A DNA stretch of 64,000 bases, taken from a virus. Positions 1-13,800 of the stretch are shown here, piece by piece. The stretch lies in IMG/VR virus record IMGVR_UViG_3300020197_000008, positions 24,789-88,788 of that record. One strand, 5' to 3'. Made by a program: the position numbers and the translations under genes. Within the stretch, counting starts at the first letter, position 1, and every line of letters starts with the position of its first letter. The notes below the pieces were generated by a model that made no database searches, was not told the origin of the DNA, and saw only the letters and a list, made by a program, of their open reading frames with translations.

Positions 1-1
1 T

Positions 2-3000
2 CAATCAGCCGGCGGTCTGCCGCCAACAAAACCAATAAAACCTGGATCTAGACCAATACCAGATATTACTTTAGATTTAGATGTAAGCATTGCCAGGTCT
101 GCTGCTTTAGAAAAATTTCTTATACATGGATTTTCTAGAGGATTATCTCCAAAAAAGCGGCAATGATACTATATCTATATCTTTTTACAAAGCATTTGAA
201 GAAAAATACAATCCAGGCACTATAGCAAAAAAGTATAGCTTAGGCTATTATAATACGTTAGAACGGTTTTAGATTATTTAGAGCAATTCTTGCCCCAATA
301 GAAAAACTGTCCACGATAAATGACACATCGTTTACAGATGGATTATTTGAAAAGATGGATGCGGCGGGACTGTTTGACCTGGCTTTTTTTGCCGAAAGAA
401 TACAGACATATGCAAGAAAAAGATTAAAAGATACGATAAATGTTCAAACAAGTGCCGCCAATTTTATAGATGGAACGCAAGACACCGCATGGCTTACAAA
501 ACTAAGTTCGGCTGTGACATCTTTGGCCAGAGATCCAATTCTTTTATCTACCATTTATGAATACTTTCCAAACTTAGCGGTTTTTTTCTTTAACGCCTTA
601 GCAGCTACTGCAGATTATTCAAATAACGGAAAAGGAGGAGGTTCTGAAGATAGGCTGAATGATCCACAAGAAGTCCTAAATGATTTAATGAGTTCTTTTG
701 GTCAGATTGGTGGAGTGAATATTTTTGAAGGCGCGTGGGATTTAATAAATACAGCTAAAAGAATAGAGAAAGCACTTAAGGAATTTCCGACAAGACAAAA
801 CATAAGTCCTGCAGCTCCGGACATATTTCATTTTAGATTAGGGGCGTCTAATTTTTACATTCCGCCAATAAATATTGATATTCAAACTCAATTTAAGGTA
901 ACCAGTTTTGGAGAGGGCGCCATTAGGCAGAAAAATACTCCAAAATTTAACGCAGGCTATAAGCACACCACAATATCCCTTCAATTGTTTTTTCCAAACT
1001 ATGAAGAGATATGGGGAGTCTCAATTGACGAGGCGTCCAAAATTCAACTAAAAGACAACTTTACGATTGACTTTAGTGCCTCAGGAGACAGTGAGGCAAA
1101 AATTGATAAATTCCTGTCATCTTTGAGGGGGTTGGTAGCTTCGTTTAAGTACGCTCCGTTTCTTCCCGTAAGAAATCAATATCTAAACTCAGTGCACGGT
1201 ATAACGGGTGTTTGCTTGCATGATATGACTATATCTACAATACCGAATTATCCTTTTGCATTGGTTGTAAATCTTACCCTGTACAACTTTAATCATAAGC
1301 CATTTCTTCCGATGATTAAAGACTTCAATCAAGCAATACATTGGGGTAAGTTTAGACAGTATATGGGTAAGGCAGCTGGGGCCCTGCACAATTATATAAA
1401 TGAAGAGTTTCTACTTGTGTCCAATCCAGATCAATCAGATAAGTCCGCTTCTGCAATTATGGAAAATGCAGGTACTGGTACCGATCAGCAGGATGGCATG
1501 TCTGACCAGGAAGGATTGTTGGGATACAAAAATGAAGTTTATACAACAAATGTTATCAGGGAGTGGACTAACGGAAGCAACATAACGTTTTATGTTCCAC
1601 AAGAAACCCAAACAAAAATATTTACTCCCGACTTGTATGGATTCGATAAATCAAATGTAAAAGCAATCGACGAATTAGCAAGAATGTCTTGGAGGGGATT
1701 GTTAGCCTCTTTTGGTATAGAGTTTACAGATAACAAAGACAGCTACGGAAGGTCTCTTGATGAAGTCGTTAGTACTTCCGTGGGAAATATGGTTGAATAT
1801 ACGGTAAGGCAAAAGGTTGTCGACAGTATTGACATATTAACTGCCGGCTTGAATCAAAGCGAGTTTCAAAGAAAGGCATATGCGTTCTTAATAGAAAGTT
1901 TTATAAGGCAGAATCCGGTTTTGGATTCTGGGAGAAAGAATTGGTTGAGAAACTTTTCTGACGATTCTAGTGGATACAATGAAAGCGCTCAAATATATCG
2001 CTTTAATGGAGTCCCATTTGCCGCCCAAGAAAGACTAAGGAATATCAAAATATTTTTTAGAGCTAAAGCCTTAAATACTAATTCTTATTTAGATTTTTTG
2101 GTTGACCAAGATTTAAAGAAAAAAATAAGAAATGTAGGATCAGGCTGGGATGAAAAAGAAATTGAAGAACAAAGAAAAATAATTAAAAAAGACTACGGTG
2201 ACGCATATAGCGCCCTGGTGTATAAGAGATTTTTTGAAATGGGACCAATAAGAGAGCTACTTGAGGCAGCCAGAGAAAGGGCAGGAAGCTTCCACCTAAG
2301 GGAATGGGAAGTGCCGATGATTAGAATTGATATTGATCCCTCTTCCGCAATTGTTACTGACGTTTCTGTCAGCATGAAGAACAATGTAGTTCCACTGCAG
2401 ATCCAAATGGCGGATGAACCAACTTACCAGCATATTGGAGGAGGGGATAGTAGCGTCGACATTTCAATGAAGGTTTTTGGAGAAAGCGAGTTGATAAAGT
2501 TAAGAAAAATATTTGATCACATAAATGGATTAGCCAGGTTGGAGCACGCAGCTGGAGTTCTTGGATTCATGGGAATAAAAAATATAATAACAGCATTAGC
2601 TGGTATAAAATATGTTCTTCCTCTTTCTTTTAACGTTTCTACGATACCCAATTTTCCCCATGTTTATGACGTATCTATAAGACTTGTTGATTTTGATATA
2701 TTCCAGCAGAAAAGAGAAAAACTTTCTTCAGATCAACAAAAACAATTAATCGAAGAATTTGGTACTAAAAAAAATCCTTTCTTAAGAATAAAGCAACTAT
2801 GGGGCGCATTTAATGCGTATCCAGATTTTCCTTTAGAACTAAGAAATAAAAGTGGCGAAGTAGTTGGGTCTCTCGATCCAGACTTCTATTTTAGAAGCTT
2901 TAAAATGATTGATGACGATATGAAAAATAGTATTAGTTTAAACAAGGGAAAACTTTCAAGACTTAATATAGGTGAAATAGATTTATATGGACAAACTAAT

Positions 3001-6000
3001 GTTGGCTCCCCCTATGGTGGAATGACATATCAGAATGAGATAATAATACAGAAATTTAAAGATCTTATAAAATTAAATGATCTTTCTGGATTAAAAAAAT
3101 ATGCTAAACAAACTTTGAATTTAAATTCCTCAAAAACCGCCTCGTTTATTATTGAAGCTATGAAAGATGAAAGAAATGAAAGATTCCTTTTAGATTATTT
3201 AGATTCTCTTGATGAAGGTGAATATCCAACAGACTCTGTTGCAAACACCCCAATCAAGGTAGTTACTGGAGAATTAAAAATTGGAGACATAAGATCAAGA
3301 GATCCAGAGGCAGCAGCAAAGCTTCAGCAGGCGCTTTCTGGTAATAGTGATAAATTCGAAGAAGATAAATTTATAAGTTTTGATCCAGACAGCCTAGATG
3401 TTCATGTCATTATACATGCGTTTCCTGCAATAGAAAATCCAAACGATTCAAAAATTCCTGCGATCATGCAATCAGCTGATGGTTTTCAGTTTGGATATAT
3501 TGATAAAACAAACGGTAGATTTTACCTCACCATTGACGACGTTGCGGTTAAGAAAGATGGCTCAATCGACTATGTGGGAATAACCGACATACAAACTCCG
3601 GACAGGGGAACAACAAAAACTTTGACAGGAGTTCCAGGTGCAACCGCGTTGTCTGATTACCAATACGCCTTTGCCTCAAATGACATATCTAAACCACAGT
3701 CAATGCAGGGCAAAAATAACTCAAACTCAATGACAGAACATTGGGAAAAGATGATGATAGACAATAGCTACAGGGATATGTCCGGAAGAATGATTAGAGC
3801 TTTTCCGACCTATATGCTCTGGCTAATTTCCGAAAGAACGTTTGCAGGTACTAAACTTTTTGATAATTTTTACGGTCTACAATCTATAATCGACTTTTCA
3901 ATAGTCTCCTCAGAAGATCTCCTCGGAGACACTCTTGTTTTTAGAGTGTCAAATATGTATTCAAAACTTTCCACAAAAGAGATGACTGCAATATTTAGCG
4001 GTGGAGTTTTGGAACAGGAGTCCGCTCCAGGAACAGAAAAACTATCACTAACAACTGGACTTGAATCCGTTATTAACAGGACATTAAATACCGCAAGAAA
4101 TGCAATCGGACATATGGAGTCTCAATATATAGTAGATATAGAGAACATAAGATTAAAACCAGGAGTTAGAGTACATCTTCGTTGTGGATATGGATCTAAT
4201 CCAAATGCGCTTCATACTGTTTTTAACGGCGTGATAACGGAAGTTGAATTGGGAGAAGTCGTTACTGTTACATGCCAGTCGGACGCAATAGAGCTTAGTC
4301 CCATAGTAAATTCTGTTGACAAAAAAGGTCAAAGTGGAAAGATGGACGGCGGTCTTAATACTGGCCTTTATCTATCAGAACCAAGGGATTTGATGGTTAG
4401 ATTATTAACAATGGGTACATCAAGAACCAGAGAGGCTTTCGCTTATTCGACTAGGGGTCTTATATTTTCTGAAAATAAATTTGGCATAAAACATTTTGGG
4501 TCAATTCTTTATGAGCCCCTTAATGAAATGGAATACAATAAAAATTTAGGATTGAGAAATTCAATTGAAGACTCTTTTGTTTCTATGGCCACTGCAAGCG
4601 GCGATGGTCCAATAAGTTCTGCTGCTGGAATCACCTCAGCGGGTTTGTCTCAGGTTTTTGGTGCGATGAATCCGTTTGGAAATAATATCAATTACTCTGG
4701 CATTTCTATTGGTCCAAATTTTAGAATTCCAACTCTTGGATACATGAGGACGATGTGGTCAAATTTCTCGGCACAAAGAGATATGGAGGTTTTTAAGCGC
4801 AATATTTATCCTGGCAACGGTACTGGTATTGCTCAATTTTTAGGTGGAGATTTAGGCGATGGGTGGGCAAATGTTGTCAGCGTTACTCCGGAAGATAATC
4901 CCAATCCACGTCTTCAGTATCTCGATAGATTAACTGACGCCTCGTGGAATGATCTTCTCAGAAAATACGATCAAGGCAACACTGCGGCACAGGCGGCCAT
5001 TGATATCGCAAACGTTGACAAAGAAACAAAAACAAGGGGCGGCGCAGCAGCTACCGCATTGAGCGGTACTCTTTTTGGCCTAGGTGCATTGGCTGCAGTC
5101 AGCACTGCGGGGCTCATGCTACCTGCGATAGGTGTCGTTAGCGCAGTCTTTGGTGGTGCAACCCTTCTTGGTTCCCTTAGCGGTAGGGGGGGAGCTAACA
5201 TATTCCAGACCCTCGGTCTAGTTAGTACATTAGACGACGACATGCCGGGATTTGACGAAGTTTCATTTAGAGCTCAAACGTATATGAAAACCGTTTGGGA
5301 GACGTTTCAGTTATGTGCACGACTGCTTCCAAATTATATAGTAGCGGTTAGGCCGTTTGAGGATAGGTCTACTGTTTTTTATGGAAAACCCCACTGGTTG
5401 TATACTTCTGGAGTTGTCCCTGTTACAACTGGTTTTCCCTCTGAGGAAAAGGCTGTTTCTCTTGGTTTGAAAACTCCGTCGTACAGAAGTCCCGATGCAG
5501 AATTGATAGATCTACTTAATAAAGTAAATCAATCGTCAAATCCAACTGCAGATTATGATGCCTTTAAGCAGTTGCAAAGTCCATTGATTTCTTTGGAAAA
5601 GATAGCAAAAGATCAAGCCATGGGTTCTGATGTATACGCACCATCCGCTGTTTTAAACGGAAGGGTAATTAATTTATCAGATCCAAAAAGAATGATTCAT
5701 TTCAAAACTGGTGGGCAACAAATAGATATAAATAACCCAAACGTAATCAATCAGGCTGATGCCATTCTTCCGACCTCTAAGGGTTGGGCCACAATTGGAT
5801 ATCACCTTCCAATTTCACCCAATCCAGAAGTAATTGCCGTTGATGTCGAAGAGCTCTCCAAAGCCCACAAGCAAATACTACAACTTCCTTTAAGATTTTC
5901 TTTTCCATATTTTACAGACAGAGTTTCTGGTGCAGCGCTGATAGATTACCCATTTTATTCCATGGCAAAAAATAAAGATTCAAAAGGTCTTACGATAAAA

Positions 6001-9000
6001 GCAGATAGAGATTTTAAATTATTTAAATCAGACCCAAATTACAGGGAGTTAATTGCCTATGAGGCCCAAGTTGTTGGGAGCACTTCTTTGACTTCGGACT
6101 TTAATGATCCATTAGGATATGTCAAATCAAACGATTTTGATTTTACGATAAGTCTTGAGGCGGTTATGTTTTCCCAGGGTCTATCAGAAAAATTGCAAAG
6201 CGCTGTATCAATATTTGATTCTGTAAATTCTGTCAATGATCCAGTAATGAAAAATAGAGTTAGAATGCCCTATCCTTATATAGGGGCGGAACTTCCCCAG
6301 ATTGGTTCCCTCGGGAAAGGAGAAGCTTCTTGGGAATACGAATTTATTGAGACTGTTCAAAATGAAGATAGACTTGAAAAAGCCTCCTATAGAGATTGGG
6401 GTTCCCCCAATACGGCTTTAGAAGAGCAGTTTTATATTGCCATGAAATGGCCATATAAAATAGTCACTGATGAAAATGGTAATCTTGACGAAAAAGATAA
6501 ATTATTTATAAATTTTAAACAAAAATATTTTCCAGGAAGAAACTCTAAAGAATTTGTGGGAACACCAAAAGATTATAAGAAAACAAAAGTTTTAATATAC
6601 AGCCCAATCACTAGAACGGCAGTCGTGTGCAAGCCAGCGTTCTTTTTGTGGGGAGAAAAAAGGGTATCTGGTGGCTACGAATTGAACCCTGATCTGGTAC
6701 CAAAAGATGTGGAGATTTCCGCAGTCGTATCTCCAGATGCCGCATACTTCCTTGGCATGATGCATTTTTCTCCGATTGAATCTCGTGGATCTACTGGAAT
6801 AACTAATAGAAAAGATTTTGGAGATGGACTCTATCAGGAGGCAGCTAAAAAATTATCCGAAGTAGGACTTGCCCCGTTCCCAGTGCCAAGAGAATGTTAC
6901 TATACGTTTGTTGATGATACTGTTCCGCTTGGGGTCGTAACCACTATTTACAATCCAGCCTATGAATTCAAATTAGATAAAGAGGCAACTGAATATTTTG
7001 AGAAATACTCAAATGACGTTCAAGATCATTTAATCCTTGGATTTGGACAATTTGATACGTCAAATTCATCTCAAAAAGCATTGGTTGCGCGACTTGCTTT
7101 GGGTACCATAACAACCGATCCTCGGGTACGGTGGCAGCGCAGATTCTCGAGAGGCCCAAATAGAGGAAACATTGCGCAATCCAAAAATTCTAGCGCCTTA
7201 CGCAGGAATGTATGCAAACCTGGCTCCCGTTGGTGGAATAAACTTATTGTCAGAAAACGATCTTGCCGTAATGTCTGCAAGGGGAGCTAACGTACTTCCA
7301 GACAGCACTAATACAAATGGCTATTTTGATATGGTTCTCGCTAAAGACTACTCAAATCTAGCGAAAGAAAAACTACATGAAATAATGGAAAAAGAAACAT
7401 CGGGTGGCTCTGGTAGAATCAGATTTGCGTCTGTATATGATCCATTGGATGATACCTCCAGGGAGGCAAGAACATATTACTTTGAGGGCGCAAGCGCTGA
7501 GGTAAATGTTATAGCAGGCGACGGAAGAACAGTGGCCGAAGCAAACTCTGTTTGGGATCAATTTAGATATGGATATCACACTAGTGAATCCGTAAAAAAT
7601 ATATTCTTTAATACTTTTGGCCTAGATCCAGATGATGACTCTCCAGTTCCAGAATCAATTATAAGAATAATAAGAAATCAAAAAGCTGGATCTGAAATAT
7701 TTAAAAATTATTCTCAAACAGAAAAAGGTGCCATTGATGAAATGAGTCTTATCCTTGGACAAGACTTTATAAATAATACTCAGGCAAAATATGTTTCCAG
7801 TCCATATGGGCCAATGCCCGTAAGGGACTCTTCTGGTAAAATAATGTCTGCATCAACGGATATTAAAGAGGCAATAGAATACGTAAGAAAACATTTTATC
7901 GATGCTCCGCTAGACGAGCGGAGGATTGATAAATTATTTTAATACTTTAGCTCTTTCAAAATACAGAAAGCTTGGTAGATTCTTTCAAAATAGTTCAAAC
8001 ATTAGTTTGATTCTCGGTTCTTCAACCAAGATTGCGGTTCCCTACGAAATATTTAACAAAAGTGCTGGAGGAAATCTAACGGCAAAACAAATATATTTAT
8101 TGATAGTAGGACTCTTTAGGCAAGTCATGTGGCAGGAAGCTTATGCCAGAGCCTGGCTGGTGCTAAAACCATCTAGAAAAATAGGTGTTGGGTTTGGACC
8201 TATTGGCATAGACGATTGGGATTTTAGAGCAGTGGATAAAATCTTTGCTGCATTCATTGATCCAAATCAGGAAATTGCCTCTAATAAAATTAAATTCTTA
8301 AAACTTTTGGCTGACAATAAAGGAGAGGGAAACAGTTCTTCAAATATAGTTGGGGTATTAAAAAATGCTGTTGAAGGATTTTGGGAGGCAAATGTTGGAC
8401 CGCTTTTCTCGGCTTTAAGTGATGGACTTTCTGGCCTGCAAAATATGTTTAGAATTGCAATGATGCAGCTGGGATATGGTCTTTCTGAATTGGACAACTT
8501 TTCAAAACAAGCAAACGTGTTGAATAAAGTTTTAAACGATTCAATATACTATTCAATGGGAAGACCTGGATCTTTGCTTAGGGCTGTTGATAATCCGTTT
8601 ACCAGAGAGTACGGAGAGCCGGTCGTAGAAGTGCGCGAACCATTTCAAAGAGTTCATTTTATTAATTCTTTTTCTCATATCTTAAAAAATAATATTCAAG
8701 AAACTACAACAAACGTAGCCACTGTGGTTACTGCCGTATCCGATGGAAAGTATCCAGTCTCGGTTGCTTTTGACAAGAGTATTCCCTCAGAAAGACAGAC
8801 CGAAAAAACCATTGAAACAGGACTGTATTTTGATAACCTGTTTGGTTCTGGATTAAGCGGTCTAATACATCCTATTGTAAATCCAATTGAAACAGCTCGA
8901 GCTCGGCGCAAAGGTTCTCCAAGGATCTCCCGATGAGCTAATGTCAAAAAGAGTTGCGTTGGCTCATCTTAAAGAATCTTTAAAAGATATTTATTCTGGA

Positions 9001-10824
9001 GAAATAATTGTCGTAGGAAGACCCGACATAAGACCTCATGACTTAGTTTACTTGGCAGATATATACGAAAGAATGTATGGGATATTTGAAGTTGAACAAG
9101 TTGTTCATCATTTTAATTCCGATATAGGATTAATTACCTCAATAACGCCAAACGCCCTAGTGTCCGTAAATGATCCTGGCCGCTGGTTTATGTCTCAATG
9201 GCTGTATTCTGTTTTTACACTACAAAATATAAGAAACGATACTAGAACGATCATGCAGTCGGTAAGAAACGGAAATACTGGAATATTATCAAATGGTAAT
9301 ATATCCATTGACGGGCTTGCACAAGCGCTAAGGACCCAGATGTTAGGTGGAGTTCAATTCACTCATGGATCTGGCGCTCTCACAACTGACATAATGGCAA
9401 GCTTTAGCGCAGAAAGTCTTTTTGATGCCAGATCACAACTGGAAAATCAGATTAATTCTAATGCCAACGCAAAGGTAAGTCTTACGGGTTTAGCTGCAAT
9501 GTATGCAGCAACAACAGTTGGCTCTGCAACCGTTGGCGCTTTGATTGGTGGTCCTATTTTGGGTGGCGTTGCGGCTGGAATTGCCACAGATATAATGTGG
9601 AAGGGTTGGAAATGGGTTAGAGACAAGGTGCTGGATCAACATGGGTGTTATATAGCATACTTAAATAAAAATGGACAACCAATGGATGCTGGTTTGTCCA
9701 TAAACCAGGGAATGGTTGTGGGTAGATATCATACAAAGAGACTTCTTCCGGGAATTTTTGGAGTGAGGTCCAAGGTTAAGACTCTGGACGGAAGAGATAT
9801 TGTATCGTATAATGAAATGTTTAAAAGTATGGGATATTCCGAAAATCAAATTCAAGATCTCGTCAGATATGCATCGTTGGAGCATGCTTTGGTAAATGCA
9901 GAAATATTAAAATACTCTGGCACTAGCCCAGATAGGGCGGGGTTTAATCAATTTTTTAAAGTTCTATGCAAATTACATGCGGTCATTGACGGAGACGAAA
10001 TAGAAGTTGTGGACCTATTGAATCCAGATGGTAAACCCTTCAAGGTAAGACTTGAGGGAATCATATCTTCAACCATCAATGTATTTCAAGGATATGTTAA
10101 CAACTCTAGTGTTCAGGGCGTTGATTTAAATTCAGCTGGTTCGCAAACAGCAAGATTTATTAACGATAGGTTAAAGGGTGTTCCATTTGTAATAAGAATA
10201 TCGCCAAACGATTCTTCTTCTGTTTCAGTTTATACCGAAGATGATTTTTCTCCAGGATCAAAATTTAACAATCCACGTAGTTATTTGAAGGGTAAATACT
10301 ATGGTCAGTCTGAAGCAGAAAAATCTTTGGGAACTATTTTTTATAGATTAATACCAGAAGATTTAGACAATCTTGTTTTGGAAATAAGAAACTTCTTTGT
10401 GGATAATAAATTTTTATCCAATCAAGATCTAATAGAAAAATTTAGAAACAGCATATATGGTGACTCTTTTCTGCACATAAAATTTGACTCTATATACTCT
10501 TTTGTGTCAAAATTAAATGATAAGAATTATTTCGAGATTTTAGGACCCTCGGATCCTCTAAAAGATATATCAAATGAAAGGATAAAATTGTTTGATAGTT
10601 TTGTAAGTTTTAAAATTTTACAAACGCTATATTCAAAAGCCTCAGAATGGCCTTATATTGGTTGGGATGAGTACTATAATGATGGATTGGCTGCAACTTT
10701 AAACTGGGAATTAGTTTCAAATAATTTGGCTCAAGTATACACCGTTGACCTATTGAGAAGTAGGCCTGCAGAAATAGGTTTAGATGATCAAATACCTCAA
10801 ACTCAATATATACCTCAAAGATAG
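2..10824 (+). CDS. Giant tail/baseplate hub-like protein, 5' partial, joined across five CGG +1 sites
   Basis: One protein of at least 3,605 residues if the C of in-frame CGG is skipped at 158, 264, 7123, 7919 and 8904 (glycines 53, 88, 2374, 2639 and 2967 of the visible part). 10,823 nt minus five equals exactly 3,606 codons including the stop. Residues about 270-430 and 760-905 look like two copies of one beta-rich domain ending in similar IPNYPF/IPNFPH segments. Residues about 1370-1440 resemble the gpD/gp27-type tail hub fold (PGVRVHLRCGYG, then FNGVITEV). A segment near 3003-3055 is also typical of hub proteins. Hydrophobic glycine/alanine stretches lie near 1680-1730 and 3155-3200, and a nuclease-like OB domain near 3316-3400. 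The next gene starts 12 nt downstream. The hub role is inference from these patterns and the baseplate neighbours. The true start lies outside the window. The frame at the extreme left edge is uncertain because CGG at 10-12 could be another site. Confidence 0.75.
158..161 (+). other. CGG +1 recoding site 1 (giant hub-like protein)
   Basis: AAG CGG C. Without the shift, TGA follows at 164-166, one codon later. Skipping C gives PKK-G-NDTISI and continues the protein. Fourth base C. Confidence 0.8.
264..267 (+). other. CGG +1 recoding site 2 (giant hub-like protein)
   Basis: GAA CGG T. The zero frame ends at TAG 270-272 and the +1 frame is closed upstream by TAG 259-261, so the frame change must occur within 262-269, an 8-nt stretch containing the CGG. 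Joined residues: TLE-G-FRLFRA. Confidence 0.88.
7123..7126 (+). other. CGG +1 recoding site 3 (giant hub-like protein)
   Basis: CCT CGG G. The zero frame runs on to 7290 out of register. The +1 frame is closed upstream by TAA at 7109-7111. Joined residues: TTDP-G-YGGSADS. This is the only site with G as fourth base. Confidence 0.85.
7919..7922 (+). other. CGG +1 recoding site 4 (giant hub-like protein)
   Basis: GAG CGG A. The zero frame stops at TAA 7940-7942. Joined residues: LDE-G-GLINYF. Confidence 0.85.
8904..8907 (+). other. CGG +1 recoding site 5 (giant hub-like protein)
   Basis: GCT CGG C. The zero frame stops at TGA 8934-8936. Joined residues: ARA-G-AKVLQGS. Confidence 0.85.
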
Positions 10825-10835
10825 AATTTATTAAA

Positions 10836-13800
10836 ATGGATAGTTTTGAACTAAATATAAATGACTTCGAGGATTCAAGAGCCTTTGTTCAAAAATTGGC
10901 CGAAGGGTACAATCCAAAAGGTAGAGCCAGTCTTGTTACTTCAGGATCCGTTGACAGATACGCCAACGCCACCCTAACAAGCAGGGATATAACTGACATA
11001 ATGGCAGGCGGTGCACTGGGTAGAAATCCCGCAACCCTAATGGATCTACACACCAGATTTTTGCAGTCGTCGCTTCATGGAATATTGAGCGCAGGAGCAA
11101 AGCACGAAAATTTTCAAGTACCGAATCCAGACTATACTGGGACTAAGGGCGAACAAGAAAATCTTTCTGGAACAGACGCTTTTCTTAGAACGATAACTGG
11201 CTCTATAATGGGAACTGGTCTTGCTCCTGCAAAAAACACAAATCCGCTTCTCGAAAGATTGGCCAACGAGTTTAATAATAATAAATCAATTTCTTACGTT
11301 GGTTCGTCAAATATGCCAGTGTTTAAACACAAGCAGATCCAGTATGCAGCAAACCCAGACGCTCCGTCACTTGGGGAAAGAACGGTCGCTATTGTCAATG
11401 ATTTAAATAAATACGAACTGGAAATATATTATCTTAGAGGGGCGGAGCTCAATAAAAGAATTCCATCATCAGGTTTGACAATTGGTTATACTTTTGATAT
11501 ACCAGACGACCTTGGGGATTACGTGTTTCATCAAACAATTTCAAACACGCCAGGTTCAAAAACAGAAGAACGCGTTGACACTGGTCTAATTACTCAAACC
11601 GGAACAAAAGCCCTAATTTCTGCCGCGCTGATAGAGTGTCTTTTGATGTTAACCGATCCAACAAAAGGTACAGCAATAAAGGGTCAATTTAACGTTGACA
11701 AGGCCATACTGGCAAAAAATGAAAGAAGCGATAGGACCGACGAACAGTTAAAAAACAATATTGACCCAAACAACAGCAATGCCATATCCGATCATGTTTT
11801 TGGAAGAGCATTTGACATAGAGGGTGTTGGGAGTTTCACTAATCTTCAAAAATCAAAAGAACACTACGCAGCGGCGTTTGCGTTCCTTCTTGCCAGATTA
11901 TCCACTCTTCCGCAGTCGCTTCTTCCAGACCTCATAATAATAAGTTCGGATGTTGCAAGAGACATAGGAGTTAAAGAGGGATTTGAATCAGCAAATTTTA
12001 TTATTAAAACTCAGTATCCAAGTTTAAAGTATATTAACTTTGAAGGATCTGAACATCACAAGTCCAATATTCATATAAGTTTTGGCCCAAGTAGAGCAGG
12101 AAGATATGTTGGATCACCAGGATGGACCACAAGCGCTGGAAATATAGTTGGTGTTCAACCAGGGGAAACTGCAGTAAACACACCAGAAGTAATTCTTGGG
12201 GCAAAAAACAAAGGATACACAAACTATCTGCTAAGAGGTCGGAGAAAGGCTTTCCGTTCAGGATGTGTACATCCTGCTGCACGAATACGGTCCTTTTTGC
12301 GAATTTACTGCCGCAATACTGGCTGCCATAGCTGTTAGAGAAAGCGGTCTAAATCCTGCGGCATTCAATGGAAAGTGTTCTGAGGGAAAAAGTTCGAATT
12401 CTTGGAATGGAGATTATTCCTATGGTTTGTTCCAGAACAATCTAATATCGTTAATGAGCAAGAAAAACAATGCGTCAACAGGTGTACCAATACACTATGA
12501 TCCTTTGAGTTCTCAAAACCCAGTTAATACGAGTATTCTTGCTCATCAGTTGGCTTACTTGCCAAGCATATCGCAGGGTCTTGAATCTAATGAAGTTGGA
12601 AAAAAAATAGTATCTCTTCAAGACACTGGAAAAGCAGATGTTCATCCTGCTTTATGGTATCCGATAAATCAGGTTTGGTCAGTAATGACGAAGTGGGGAA
12701 GAAAAGATTTTATGAACACCAAACCGCTATGTAGTTCTGGCGGCTTTGCTGCGTGGGGAGACTACGACGTTAGAGACAGTAATGGAGACATGGTTCCCAG
12801 ATCACAGTGTGGTTTTATTTTTCAGGTAAAATTTCAAGACGTAGTTACCGCCTTTATTGGCTCTGGAAGACCTTTGCAAGATTTAGAAGCCTGGGTCAGA
12901 CAAAACCTGCCAGTATACAATCCAAGAACCGCAGAATACATAGATGACTGGATGAGTGGTACGGTATTTCTTTCTCAATTTGATGCAAATGGTAACTTAA
13001 AAGACCTCAGCAAGAGTGCTCCGATTGTAATCGAAAATCCCAACAATCAAGGCTCGGGTCCAGTTGTCACACCAGGTATACACATTCAAGTACCTCCCGA
13101 TAGGCTAGATCCAGTTATTCCAGTTATTACCACGTCTAAACCAGTAACAACAAGTCGTCCTGTTATACCGCCTCCTGACAGATTGGAGCCACCAGTTACG
13201 ACGACCACCACGGCCGCACCAGTTACGACGACCACGGCCGCACCAGGTACGACGACCACGGCTGCACCAGGTACGACGACCACGGCTGCACCAGGTACGA
13301 CGACCACCACCACTACGCTTCCACCAGTTCTAACTACGCCTAAACCAATCATAGTCACCACTACGCGTAGACCCAGCTCTCTACCTCCTGACAGGCTGAC
13401 TCCGGGACACCCCGCCGGAAATACAAATCCCGGTAAACCAGTAATTCCGCCAGTCGTAATTCCCCCAACAAATCCTTGGGATGGGGCTAATCGTATAACA
13501 ACGTCTCGCCCCACCACCACTAAACCAAATACTTCTCCCCCCACCAGCACCCCCACCACCACCACCAGGGCACCAGTCACCACCACCAGGGCGCCAGTCA
13601 CCACCACCAGGGCGCCAGTCACCACCACCGCAAAACCAAAAACGATTAATCCAAAACCAACAGACACCACGTTTCCACCAGTTCTCACTGTTCCGCCTCC
13701 TGTTAAAATAGATCCGGGAGTACAGCCAAAGCCAGGAGAAACCATTACCACCACAAAACCAGTTATACCTCAGCAACCTATTTCGGGTATTATAGATCCT

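Noticed and set aside
10-15. A further in-frame CGG at the left edge
   Set aside because: The frame entering the window is unknown. CGG at 10-12 would be in phase only if the upstream reading is frame 1, which cannot be tested here.
7109-7130. Introns, inteins or bypassing elements at the breaks
   Set aside because: Only one base has to be removed at each site; no inserted segment, splice-site pattern or repeated flanking sequence is present.
13192-13638. CRISPR array in the short tandem repeats
   Set aside because: The 21- and 24-nt units are contiguous, in frame and code for a Thr/Pro linker; there are no spacers.
13086-13776. Long open frames on the minus strand opposite the Thr/Pro linker
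   Set aside because: They arise from the low-complexity repeats (valine/glycine runs), lack ribosome binding sites and overlap a well-supported plus-strand gene.
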